NCBI GenBank assembly: GCA_018266835.1
Contig: JAFDZP010000005.1
Coordinates: forward strand, 186,001-250,000
Reading direction: 5' to 3'
DNA length: 64,000 bases
From: Bacteroidota bacterium
GTDB taxonomy: Bacteria > Bacteroidota > Ignavibacteria > Tepidaquicellales > Tepidaquicellaceae
The first letter of the stretch is position 1. Every line of letters starts with the position of its first letter. Below are positions 28,781-37,231 of the stretch, piece after piece. The translations under genes were made by a program, and so were the position numbers. The notes beneath the pieces were generated by a model. That model was not told the origin of the DNA and ran no database searches. It saw only the letters and a program-made list of their open reading frames with translations.

Positions 28781-30997
28781 TTATTTTACAAGCATCATTT
28801 TAAAAACTTTCTCGTATTTTTCTGTGCCCGATACAGCATTTATTCTGTAGAAATAAATTCCGCTTGGAAGGCCCGAAGCATTGAAATCAACTTTATTATA
28901 TCCGGCATTGACATTTCCGTTTACTAAAGTTTTTACTTCTCTGCCAAGATTATCAAATACAACAATCTTCACATTACCGTCAAACGGCATTTCAAAAGCA
29001 ATTTTAGTTGCAGGGTTGAATGGATTAGGATAATTTTGGCTTATTGCGAATTTATTAGGAGATGCAACAATCACTTCATTATTTAATAAGAAGTAAGTGT
29101 GGTTTCCGTTGTAATCTATCTGTTTTAATCTGTATGCAAATCTGCCGACAAGAAGATTTCCGTCAATATATTTATAGCCCTGAACATTGTTTGAGTTTCC
29201 TTTGCTTGCAACAAATGCAACTGTTTGGAAATTTACATCAGCGTCAGTTCCGTTTTGATTATTTGTTAAAACCGCTCTTTCAATTTCAAAGCCTGTATTA
29301 TTTAATTCATGCCCGGTTGCCCAGTCAAGAATTACTTCATTCTTAATTGTTGTTGCAACAAAATTGTCAAGTTCTACAGGAAGAGGGTTATTTGTGCTAT
29401 TACCGCCTAAATAAAAACTTCCAGGTAGACCGCCGATAATTCCTGTTCTGTTAGCAACTGTTCCTGTTCCCACTGCATGAGTTCCTAAAACTGAAAAAAC
29501 TGTTCCATCAGTCGAATAGATTGCTCTTAAATTATTTGCATCGTTAATTCCATTTTGTCCGTTTCCGTCAATTGATAAATCGTATGTGCCGCCTGCTAAT
29601 CCGTTAGCAGCAGTTAAAGTCCAGAACATATTTGAACGTCTTGTGATGTTAAATCCGCCATCGTTAATCGGTACTGTTAAATCACTTCCATCTGTTCCGT
29701 CTGTATGAGAAACAATAATTGTTCCGCCTGTTACAGGAGCTACTGTCGGGAACGAAACTGTAAAAGGTCTGTAGTCAGTAGTTGTTCCGACAGGATATAA
29801 AACATTGGAAACTGTGGAAGCTGCAAACCATCTTTCAAAGTTACCGATAATTGTTCCTGAAGTGTAAACTAAAGTGCCTAATGCAGATGTGCCTGAGCCA
29901 AGTGTTAATATATTTGCACCTGTTGTAATATTACCGGACTGCATATTTAATTCGCCCCCAAGAATAACGTTTCTGTTTAATGTTATCCCTGCAGAATTAT
30001 TTACCAAAATTCTTGAACCTGTTCCGAATGTTAATGTACCTGCACCGTTTATAGTTTGATTTGATGTTCCATTTAAATAAAGTGTATCGGCAGTTGCCGG
30101 GCTGAATGCAAGAGTTTTTCCTGCTGCAATTGAAATATTTCCTTTAATATTTATTCTTCCTGTAAGATTAATACCAAATGAAGTAGCATCCGTTACTGTT
30201 AAATTCTCAACTGTAAAAGTACCGCCACCTGTGGAACCCGTATTATAACCAGCTGCATTCATTTCGAAATTAGCAAATGTTCTGCCTGATAACGAAGGCG
30301 CACCCGTAGATTGATGTTCGTATGTACTTCCACTATTAAAAACTACAAATGAATTTGGTGTTGATTGTGCAAAAGGATTTGCACCGGCTTTTAAAATATA
30401 TCTTGAGCCGCTAGCAAAAACTACAGAATTATTACCTGATGAAGCATTTGCAGCCGCACCGAAAGAATTACCTGCAACTGCAGGACCAAATGTGAATACC
30501 GAACCGTTATTAAATGTTGCTCCGCTTGCATCTTTTACTCTAAACCTGTGCCCCGGCGTTCCTCCATAAGATTTCATTGTAAAAATACCGCTAATAGAAG
30601 CAGTTGTTCCCGTTGTAAGGTTAAATCCTATAGAATCTTTTGTTGCTGCACCACAAACTTCTAATGTGCTTCCTGCACCAATTGAAAACTGCGGACCTGT
30701 GCCGCCTGAAATAGTAATTAATGTTGTTGAGCCATTTGTAATTCTTACAAATGTATTATTGGAAAGTTGAAAACCTGCAATTGTTTGTGTAGCTGGAATA
30801 TTATAAACTACTGTTCCTGTAGCGCCGTTATTAAAAACTAGAACATCTGTAGCCGCAGGAGTTGTTCTGTCCGGTGTCCAGTTTGATGCGACCTGAAAAT
30901 CAGCAGAATCTGTTCTGTTCCAAGTGTATGTCTGAGCCTGTAAATTTAAAGCCAAAAAACCGAAAAAAATTAGGGAGAATGTAAAAAGTTTTTTCAT
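28781..30997 (-). CDS. Secreted T9SS protein, third tandem paralogue without cupredoxin domain
   Basis: A 738-residue exported protein. The open frame extends 30 codons further, but the start was set at the Met of MKKLFTFSLIFFGFLALNLQAQ because this gives a classic signal peptide cut after AQA/Q. The mature protein starts straight away with the WNRTDSADFQVASNWTPDRT segment, which in the neighbouring paralogue follows the cupredoxin domain. The copper domain is thus missing here, or was gained by the others. The beta-rich passenger, LDWATGHELNNTGFEIERA segment, YRLKQIDYNG segment and T9SS sorting domain (QNYPNPFNPATK) match the neighbours closely. The function of the passenger is unknown. Confidence 0.87.
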   Translation of the reverse strand: MKKLFTFSLIFFGFLALNLQAQTYTWNRTDSADFQVASNWTPDRTTPAATDVLVFNNGATGTVVYNIPATQTIAGFQLSNNTFVRITNGSTTLITISGGTGPQFSIGAGSTLEVCGAATKDSIGFNLTTGTTASISGIFTMKSYGGTPGHRFRVKDASGATFNNGSVFTFGPAVAGNSFGAAANASSGNNSVVFASGSRYILKAGANPFAQSTPNSFVVFNSGSTYEHQSTGAPSLSGRTFANFEMNAAGYNTGSTGGGTFTVENLTVTDATSFGINLTGRINIKGNISIAAGKTLAFSPATADTLYLNGTSNQTINGAGTLTFGTGSRILVNNSAGITLNRNVILGGELNMQSGNITTGANILTLGSGTSALGTLVYTSGTIIGNFERWFAASTVSNVLYPVGTTTDYRPFTVSFPTVAPVTGGTIIVSHTDGTDGSDLTVPINDGGFNITRRSNMFWTLTAANGLAGGTYDLSIDGNGQNGINDANNLRAIYSTDGTVFSVLGTHAVGTGTVANRTGIIGGLPGSFYLGGNSTNNPLPVELDNFVATTIKNEVILDWATGHELNNTGFEIERAVLTNNQNGTDADVNFQTVAFVASKGNSNNVQGYKYIDGNLLVGRFAYRLKQIDYNGNHTYFLLNNEVIVASPNKFAISQNYPNPFNPATKIAFEMPFDGNVKIVVFDNLGREVKTLVNGNVNAGYNKVDFNASGLPSGIYFYRINAVSGTEKYEKVFKMMLVK

Positions 30998-31141
30998 AGC
31001 AAAATTTTCATTAGTGAACCATGGTATTGGATTTAATGTAACTGAAAAAGATGATAAAATAAACACATAAATTGAGTTTTCTTGCAAAATAAGCAGGAAT
31101 TGTTACGAGAGAATTGTTTAATAATTACTGGATTATAAAAT

Positions 31142-31175
31142 AAAAAAGCCCTTTTAATTTTCATTAAAAAGGCTT
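31142..31175 (-). terminator. Intrinsic terminator of the 2-oxoglutarate dehydrogenase gene
   Basis: On the minus strand AAGCCTTTTTAAT-GAAA-ATTAAAAGGGCTT is followed by TTTTTA. It starts about 24 bases after the stop codon. Confidence 0.85.
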
Positions 31176-31198
31176 CAAACTAGTAAAATAAATAATTA

Positions 31199-34100
31199 TT
31201 AATTGCTGACTGAAAATGCCTCAGCAATAATTTCTTTCTGTGTAATCTGGAATACCTTATTAGAGCCCGGTGCCGGACTTGCGCTCGGCTCCCTGCAAAC
31301 TGAATAGAATTTCATTTTGTTCTGAACTAGTCTTATCAGGTCAAGAGCTAAATGATTGTATGCACCCATGTTCTCGGGTTCTTCCTGCAGCCATACTAAG
31401 CTCTTTGCATTTTTATACTGAGCAAGTACAAATATCAGCAAGTCTTCCGGGAAAGGATAATACTGCTCAAGTCTTACTATAGCAATATCTTTTCGGTTAT
31501 TATCTGTTCTGTACTTATCGGCATCATAATAAATTTTTCCGCTTGTTAAAATTATAGTCTTAACATCGTTGGTGTTTCCGGCAAGATTAATATCTTCAAT
31601 CACTTCCCAGAATTTTCCTTCAAGTATATCTTTTTTATGTGAGGCAGCCAATGGTGACCTTAACAAACTTTTTGGTGTCATTAATGCCAACGGTTTTCTG
31701 TCTGTACCGGTAAGCTTTGCCTGCCTTCTCAGCAAATGGAAATACTGTGATGCAGTAGTAACGTTACAAACATACATATTGTTATCTGCGCAGAGAGTTA
31801 AAAATCTTTCAAGACGGGCGCTTGAGTGCTCCGGTCCCTGCCCTTCCTGTCCGTGCGGCAAAAGCATTACAAGATTATTATGCAGATTCCACTTTGAATA
31901 AGAAGATACAACGAAGTTATCAATGATAACCTGCGCGGCATTAGCAAAATCTCCGAACTGCGCTTCCCATATAACTAATGCCATCGGATCAGCCGTTGCA
32001 TAACCGTATTCAAAACCAAGCACAGCAATTTCAGAGAGCGAGCTATCCACAGGTTCAAATATTGCATCTTTTGTTGAAAGAGCATTTATAGGGATAAACT
32101 CATGTCCGTTTTCAGCATCGGCAAATACAACGTGTCTTTGCGAGAAAGTTCCTCTTGAAACATCCTGCCCGCTGAGCCTTACTGTGATTCCTTCCTGTAT
32201 CAATGATCCGAATGCCAATGCTTCAGCAAATGACCAGTCAATCGGAGCGTCACCATTATTTAAAATTTCTCTTCTGGATTCATTAAATTTAAGAAGTTTT
32301 GGATGGACATTAAATCCTTGCGGAAATTTTACCAGAGCTTCAACAATTTTATTGAAATCTCCCTCGGTAATTTCCGTTTTCTTATCCAGCTGAATTGTAT
32401 TTATTTCAGCTTTCGTTAATGCCATCGGGTCTTCATGTTTGAATTCCTGATGCGAGCCTTTTGCTTTCTCAAATGCTTCGTTCAGTCTCCCGTTATAAAT
32501 ATTTTCAAGCCTTACTATATCGGCTTCAGTTACTGTTCCTGCTTTTAATAATTGTCTTTCATAAATTTCTTTTATGCTGGCTCTTCCTTTAATTACTTTA
32601 TACATCAACGGCTGTGTGAATGAAGGCTCGTCTGCTTCGTTATGTCCGTATTTTCTGTAGCCGAGAACATCCACAACTACATCTTTTTTAAACTTCTGTC
32701 TGTACTCGTAAGCAAGCTTAGTTACCCATAAACATGCTTCGGGGTCTTCACCGTTTACGTGGAATATCGGTGCCTGCACCATCTTCGCGACGTCAGTTGC
32801 ATAGGTAGTTGAGCGTCCTTCTTTCGGGTCAGTTGTAAATCCTATCTGGTTATTTATAATTATATGAAGCGTTCCGCCTGTTGTATATCCTTTTAACTGA
32901 GATAAGTTCAATGTCTCCGCTACAACACCTTCACCTGCAAACGCTGCATCGCCATGCAATACAACTGCAAGAGTTTTCTTTCTGTCAGCATCTTCTGTTC
33001 TTGTCTGCTTCGCTCTTACAATTCCTTCCACGACAGGATTTACAAATTCCAGGTGTGATGGATTTGAAGCAATAGAAACTTTTATTTTTATTCCGCTTAA
33101 TGTTTCATACTCCCCTGTTGCACCCAAATGATATTTTACATCACCAGAACCCTGCGAAGAACGTGTATCAACTATATCTTCAAACTCAGAAAAAATTGAG
33201 TATAAAGATTTGTTTACAATGTTTGCTAACACATTCAGTCTTCCTCTGTGAGCCATACCGTAAACAATTTCTTGCACTCCTTCTTTTGCTGCTTCATCGT
33301 TTAAGTAATCAAGAACAGGAATTATTGTTTCCATTCCTTCCAGTGAAAATCTCTTATGCCCGACATATTTTGTATGGATGAACTTTTCAAAATTTTCCGC
33401 TTGAATAAGTTTATTCAGCATCAGCATTTTTTCTTCTAAAGAAAAATTACCTTTGTTTCGTGTCGATTCCATCTGGTCCTGAAGCCATTTCTTTTCATCG
33501 GGATCCTGTATGTGTCTGTACTCAACACCTATGGAACCGCAGTATGTTTCGTTTAAAATATTTAATATCTCTCTTAACGGCGCACTTCGTTTTCCTGCAA
33601 GACCGTCAGTGATAAACTCCCTGTCATAATCCCATACTGTAAATCCGTAGTTAGCTGAATCAAGCTCGGGATGATACTGAACCTTCGGAAATAATGGGTC
33701 AATATTAGCAAGCAAGTGGCCTCGCACTCTGAACATATTTATCAGCTGCAATGCCTTGCCGTGTTTTTCAATTTCAGCAATGTTGTTAATGCCTACAAAA
33801 TCTTCGGGATTGTTATCGTGCTTCCAAACAACAGGTCTTAACGGAATTTTTAAATCGGCAAAAATATTTTCATAAAAATTTTCTTCACCTGTTAATAATT
33901 CAGAAACTTTCTTTAAGAATAAACCTGACTCTGCGCCCTGAATTATTCTGTGGTCATAGGTGCTTGTCATGTTCATTACTTTGCTGATACCCAGTGAAGT
34001 AATAATTTCTCTTGAAGATGCTTGGAACTCAGCAGGATAATCAAGCGAGCCTGTTGCAATAATTGCTCCCTGCCCTATCATCAGTCTCGGGTTAGAAGCT

Positions 34101-34867
34101 ATGGTTCCGAGCGTTCCGGGATTTGTAAGGGTAATAGATGTTCCCATGAAATCCGCAACTTCAATTTTATTTACTCTTGACCTGTTCACAATATCATTAT
34201 ATGCATCGAAGAACTGCTGGAAGTTCATTGAGTTTGCCTTCTTGATATTCGGTACAAGAAGCGAACGGCTGCCGTCCTTCTTCTGAATATCTATGGCAAG
34301 TCCCAGATTCACATCCTGCTTTACAACAAGTGTCGGAGTTCCGTCCACAATTGTAAACGAATTATTCATCACAGGCGCGGAGTCAATTGCCTTAACAATT
34401 GCCCAGCCTATTATATGTGTAAAAGATATTTTACCGAGATTTAATTTTTTGAAGTGCTGATTGATTATTATTCTGTTCTCTTCAAGGACCTTAACCGGAA
34501 TAGTTCTGAAAGTTGTAGCTGTCGGAATCGTAAGACTGCCCGTCATGTTATCAACTATCTTTGCGCCTGCGCCGCGGAGCGCTACACCCTTCTCATTTTC
34601 AGCCGGAAGAGGCATAGTAATTTTTGCGCCTGAAGTTTGTATTATAGTAGGAGCAGATTGCATTACAGCAGAGCCGTTTGTATGTCCGTTTCCTATGTTG
34701 AATGAAAGCGAATCTATATTTATATCTTTAAAAAAGTTCTGCCATTTTTCAGGGACTGAATCCGCATCCTCTTTATATTGAGTTAGCAAGTCAAGCACAT
34801 ACCAGGTATTCACGCCGAACTCGGAGATTTTTTCTCTCTGCTGTTCGTTAAGGTCTTCTAATTTCAT
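31199..34867 (-). CDS. kgd: Fused 2-oxoglutarate dehydrogenase E2-core/E1 (Kgd type)
   Basis: A 1222-residue TCA-cycle enzyme. Residues 1-45 match the short N-terminal helix of E1o proteins (EFGVNTWYVLDLLTQYK). About 95-335 is an E2 succinyltransferase catalytic core with the active-site motif STYDHRIIQGAESG near 305. About 355-1222 is the thiamine-diphosphate E1 part with YGMAHRGRLNVLAN, VLHGDAAFAGEGVVAE and the C-terminal LLPHGQEGQGPEHSS. This architecture and length match mycobacterial Kgd/corynebacterial OdhA. There is no lipoyl domain in the chain, so a separate lipoyl carrier and E3 would be needed for full dehydrogenase activity; neither is in the window. sucC lies about 14 kb away on the other strand. 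Confidence 0.95.
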   Translation of the reverse strand: MKLEDLNEQQREKISEFGVNTWYVLDLLTQYKEDADSVPEKWQNFFKDINIDSLSFNIGNGHTNGSAVMQSAPTIIQTSGAKITMPLPAENEKGVALRGAGAKIVDNMTGSLTIPTATTFRTIPVKVLEENRIIINQHFKKLNLGKISFTHIIGWAIVKAIDSAPVMNNSFTIVDGTPTLVVKQDVNLGLAIDIQKKDGSRSLLVPNIKKANSMNFQQFFDAYNDIVNRSRVNKIEVADFMGTSITLTNPGTLGTIASNPRLMIGQGAIIATGSLDYPAEFQASSREIITSLGISKVMNMTSTYDHRIIQGAESGLFLKKVSELLTGEENFYENIFADLKIPLRPVVWKHDNNPEDFVGINNIAEIEKHGKALQLINMFRVRGHLLANIDPLFPKVQYHPELDSANYGFTVWDYDREFITDGLAGKRSAPLREILNILNETYCGSIGVEYRHIQDPDEKKWLQDQMESTRNKGNFSLEEKMLMLNKLIQAENFEKFIHTKYVGHKRFSLEGMETIIPVLDYLNDEAAKEGVQEIVYGMAHRGRLNVLANIVNKSLYSIFSEFEDIVDTRSSQGSGDVKYHLGATGEYETLSGIKIKVSIASNPSHLEFVNPVVEGIVRAKQTRTEDADRKKTLAVVLHGDAAFAGEGVVAETLNLSQLKGYTTGGTLHIIINNQIGFTTDPKEGRSTTYATDVAKMVQAPIFHVNGEDPEACLWVTKLAYEYRQKFKKDVVVDVLGYRKYGHNEADEPSFTQPLMYKVIKGRASIKEIYERQLLKAGTVTEADIVRLENIYNGRLNEAFEKAKGSHQEFKHEDPMALTKAEINTIQLDKKTEITEGDFNKIVEALVKFPQGFNVHPKLLKFNESRREILNNGDAPIDWSFAEALAFGSLIQEGITVRLSGQDVSRGTFSQRHVVFADAENGHEFIPINALSTKDAIFEPVDSSLSEIAVLGFEYGYATADPMALVIWEAQFGDFANAAQVIIDNFVVSSYSKWNLHNNLVMLLPHGQEGQGPEHSSARLERFLTLCADNNMYVCNVTTASQYFHLLRRQAKLTGTDRKPLALMTPKSLLRSPLAASHKKDILEGKFWEVIEDINLAGNTNDVKTIILTSGKIYYDADKYRTDNNRKDIAIVRLEQYYPFPEDLLIFVLAQYKNAKSLVWLQEEPENMGAYNHLALDLIRLVQNKMKFYSVCREPSASPAPGSNKVFQITQKEIIAEAFSVSN

Positions 34868-34970
34868 TATTATGGTGTTAAATCTAGATTATGTAATTAT
34901 TAGTAAACAACAAAAATAAGCAAATAAAAATTGAAGTTCAGTAGGAAATAGAATGCGGAAAATTTATAAA

Positions 34971-35000
34971 AAAAGCAGTTCCATTTAGGAACTGCTTTTT
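34971..35000 (-). terminator. Intrinsic terminator
   Basis: AAAAGCAGTTCC-ATTTA-GGAACTGCTTTT is a perfect 12-bp stem flanked by A and T runs. It lies 46 bases after the stop of the 218-residue unknown gene and insulates kgd from it. Confidence 0.92.
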
Positions 35001-35045
35001 AAAACTTACTTCTTAGTTCTAATAGGGATTAAGTCACTATTTCAC

Positions 35046-35702
35046 TTATTCCTCAATTTGATCCCACAATATATTAATTATTTTACAAGCAGCTACTAAA
35101 TCATTCCGTAACCGCGTTCTATTTCTAGCTAACTTATAGATGGTTCCTCTATGTATATCAATTAATTCAATATTGTTAGATGGAATATTAACTTTACTTA
35201 ATTCCATACTCTCAAGAATTACTTGAGAAATAATTTTAAGTTCAAGTTCGGAAGTCTTTTTGTTGCAGATATATTTAATAAATTTCTCCGAGCTTTTTTC
35301 AAAAGCATGCATATCGGAAGTGATTGACAAGCTTACACCTTCAATCTCAACTCGTGAACTTAGCATGGTTAAAATTCTATATCTTTTCTCTTTAAAATGT
35401 ACTTTATAAGATTCTAATAAAGAAATGTTGCTTCTAAGTTTAATTATTCGAGATTTATTCGATTCCGAATCTTTTTCAACTTTTAAATTAGAAATTTCTT
35501 TTCTTATTAAATCCTCATCATTATCATTTCGATGATAAGCTTTAATAACATTTAGTGCTATAGCATAATAACTCGCCATTGCATTACCTTCAGGATTTGG
35601 ATATTTATAGTCATGAAGGATTTTTAGTTGCTGGGAGCCAGTTGAATTCATAAATTTAGCAATTCCCTTGGCTGAAATTTTAATTAGCTTTTTCATAAGC
35701 AA
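35046..35702 (-). CDS. Protein of unknown function (216-218 aa)
   Basis: I do not recognise this protein. It has no signal peptide or membrane segment, is rich in Lys, Ile and Ser, and seems mostly helical. The N-terminus is basic (KKLIKISAKGIAKFM) and leads into a KYPNPEGNAMASYY segment; a second basic stretch near the C-terminus (IYKLARNRTRLRND) could contact nucleic acid. Two start codons are close: the first Met and one two codons later (MKKL). The second gives the more usual N-terminus. It lies downstream of another unknown gene across a 168-base gap with strong inverted repeats, and ends before a clear terminator. With the HigA-like gene these form a small accessory patch between core metabolism and secreted-protein genes. 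Confidence 0.7.
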   Translation of the reverse strand: MLMKKLIKISAKGIAKFMNSTGSQQLKILHDYKYPNPEGNAMASYYAIALNVIKAYHRNDNDEDLIRKEISNLKVEKDSESNKSRIIKLRSNISLLESYKVHFKEKRYRILTMLSSRVEIEGVSLSITSDMHAFEKSSEKFIKYICNKKTSELELKIISQVILESMELSKVNIPSNNIELIDIHRGTIYKLARNRTRLRNDLVAACKIINILWDQIEE

Positions 35703-35771
35703 ATTTAATTTTTTAAAAGGTTAATTCAGATTGCTTTTAGAATTGTATTTTTTAAACCAATTCTATAATTT

Positions 35772-35838
35772 ATGAATAAAGAAAGAGGAGAAAGGGTGAC
35801 AAACCCGCACGTAAATTTTTAACTTTTTCTTTATTCAT
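35772..35838 (-). ncRNA. Structured intergenic element with 13-bp inverted repeat
   Basis: ATGAATAAAGAAA and its perfect complement TTTCTTTATTCAT are 41 bases apart in the gap between the two unknown genes. The enclosed loop contains GAGGAGAAAGGGTGACAAAC on the plus strand, itself holding a GGGT/ACCC mini-stem. A second 12-bp hairpin follows directly. This could be a leader, attenuator or small RNA; the type call is tentative. Confidence 0.4.
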
Positions 35839-35839
35839 G

Positions 35840-35870
35840 AAGCTAATGATGGGGCAAACATCATTAGCTT
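35840..35870. repeat. 12-bp perfect inverted repeat at the 3' end of the 127-aa gene
   Basis: AAGCTAATGATG and CATCATTAGCTT enclose a GGGCAAA loop. It lies at the stop codon of the minus-strand 127-aa gene. No T-run follows on that strand, so it may be part of a larger structure with the 13-bp repeat rather than a simple terminator. On the plus strand a T-rich stretch does follow. Confidence 0.7.
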
Positions 35871-36254
35871 TTATTTTTTACTTGTCCTGTTCTCTTCCCT
35901 TTTTCTTAATTTATAAAATTTAGTACCACCTTGTTCTTCCTCAGTAATTAAAAATGAAATCTTTTTATTTTTATAATCATATCCTAATTCAGAAAAAAGA
36001 AGATTTGTATTGAGGTAAATATATCCTCCTGCTTTTATTACTGAAAATGAACCTTCTTCATTAATGCCTGAGATAAACATATAAAGACAAGAATCATTTT
36101 TATCCTTCGCGTTTTTAGCAAATTTTACATATTTTCCTTTATCCAATTGCAACTCCTCAATAGCATCCTTTGTAAAGCCCAGTTTTCCGGTTTTGTGAAT
36201 TGCAGCTTTTATATTTGCCTTAGATTTTATTTTTATAACCTCAAATTCTAGCAT
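35871..36254 (-). CDS. Protein of unknown function (127 aa)
   Basis: Not recognised. It is a small soluble basic protein without signal peptide or membrane segment. The N-terminal part (IKAAIHKTGKLGFTKDAIEELQLDK) loosely resembles small beta-rich DNA-binding folds in which G-K-L-G-F is followed by a helix and a turn, but this is too weak to name. The C-terminus is strongly charged (KLRKREENRTSKK). The composition (Lys, Ile, Asn) and lack of a Shine-Dalgarno sequence fit its neighbours. It is the first of two unknown genes in a row. The gap after it is highly structured, which suggests the pair may be co-transcribed with RNA-level control between them. Confidence 0.7.
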   Translation of the reverse strand: MLEFEVIKIKSKANIKAAIHKTGKLGFTKDAIEELQLDKGKYVKFAKNAKDKNDSCLYMFISGINEEGSFSVIKAGGYIYLNTNLLFSELGYDYKNKKISFLITEEEQGGTKFYKLRKREENRTSKK

Positions 36255-36715
36255 AATCTTTTATTTAATTTGATATTTCAAAAATACTATTTTTATTTTA
36301 CAGAAACAATACCTTGGGTAAAAAAAATTTAATTTATTTTCGCAATACAAAAGATTGAAAATTTGCTCATAATTAGAGAATTTACTTATAATTTCTCATC
36401 CCATGGGAATTTATTTACTGAATTTATAAGTTTTAAATTTGAGTTTTTAATATTCACTAGCATCTTATTGTACAATATAATACTGTACTTTACAAAGATT
36501 TTCAACCCATCTACATAGGTTTATTATCGGTTATTATTTGATAATACGTTGCATCACAATGTGTTACAATGTGTTACAATGTATTACATTATGTAGTGGT
36601 TTCTTTTACGCTCCTTTCTTACTTTTTTGTTTTTTATAAGAGATTTCAAAATTTTCCTTTCAATCTTCACTCTAAAATACTTTCTTATTCATTCAGAATA
36701 TCATTTTTCATATCA
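36255..36715. other. A+T-rich gap without a convincing gene
   Basis: This 461-base gap separates the 127-aa gene from the HigA-like gene. It contains a 10-bp tandem repeat (36556-36595). No RNA gene was recognised, and the plus-strand ORF overlapping higA is judged a shadow. Confidence 0.7.
36556..36595. repeat. 10-bp tandem repeat, four degenerate copies
   Basis: ACAATGTGTT, ACAATGTGTT, ACAATGTATT and ACATTATGTA follow each other without gaps. The period equals about one helical turn, as in repeated protein-binding sites. It lies 120 bases past the stop of the HigA-like gene. Confidence 0.85.
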
Positions 36716-36955
36716 TTATTCTTCCAAATCAAAATCTTTTTGTAAACCGAGCCAGAATTTTGCTGAGTTACCAAAATATTTAGAAAGACGCAAAGCAGTA
36801 TCTGCTGATATTCCTCTTTTGCCTTTTATAATTTCAGAAATCCTGGTCTGAGGAATAGCAATATCTTTCGAAAGTTTATATGCCGTTATTTCCAGTGGGA
36901 GTAAAAATTCTTCTTTTAGAATTTCTCCCGGATGAATATTTTTTAGCTTTCTCAT
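36716..36955 (-). CDS. higA: Orphan HigA/VapI-family antitoxin-like HTH protein, short C-terminus
   Basis: A 79-residue XRE-type helix-turn-helix protein. HPGEILKEEFL at the N-terminus, then LSKDIAIPQTRISEIIKGKRGISADTALRLSKYFG and FWLGLQKDFDLE are the signature of HigA-family antitoxins. These bind their own promoter and neutralise the mRNA-cleaving HigB toxin. Family members usually run to about 95-105 residues; here a stop follows DLEE. In another reading frame just past the stop, N-D-M-K-N-D-I-L-N-E could continue the expected helix, so a frameshift may have shortened it. No HigB-like ORF lies upstream, where higB normally sits. It is therefore an orphan or a decayed remnant. Confidence 0.82.
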   Translation of the reverse strand: MRKLKNIHPGEILKEEFLLPLEITAYKLSKDIAIPQTRISEIIKGKRGISADTALRLSKYFGNSAKFWLGLQKDFDLEE

Positions 36956-37062
36956 AGTTAGTAAAAATAATCATGGATCTAATAACTTCCAACTAAACAA
37001 TTTTTCTTATGAAATAAACTCCCTACTTTCTACCATACCTGTCAATACCATTCAAACTAAAC

Positions 37063-37087
37063 TTCCCCATTAGTACTAATTGGATAA
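37063..37087 (+). promoter_or_regulatory. CATTAGTACTAATTGG variant of the shared upstream element
   Basis: TTCCCCATTAGTACTAATTG followed by GATAA aligns with the copies at 43689 and 45027 with a few substitutions. It lies about 270 bases from the next start codon, unlike the other copies, so the match may be chance. Confidence 0.3.
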
Positions 37088-37209
37088 ACTTGATTTAATT
37101 TTGAAAATATAATTTTTATATTTTATCGGATACAAATAGTTTATTATTAAAGAATAACTATTAATAAACTCCAAAACATCGTTCTTATTAAATCAATATT
37201 TTAGCATAG

Positions 37210-37231
37210 AACTTACGAGGGGGCGTAAGTT
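37210..37231. repeat. Perfect 8-bp inverted repeat with AGGGGG loop
   Basis: AACTTACG-AGGGGG-CGTAAGTT. No T-run follows directly. It lies about 130 bases upstream of the SBBP-repeat gene and could be an operator or part of a leader RNA. Confidence 0.65.

Noticed and set aside
30998-31087. Longer N-terminus for the third T9SS paralogue
   Set aside because: The extra 30 residues would bury the signal peptide; the internal ATG gives a standard signal sequence.
31569-31901. 110-residue plus-strand ORF opposite kgd
   Set aside because: Antisense shadow inside a conserved enzyme gene.
36627-36851. 74-residue plus-strand ORF overlapping the HigA-like gene
   Set aside because: Antisense to the HTH coding region. 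It could have been a toxin candidate, but it shows no HigB or other toxin motif and no start signal.
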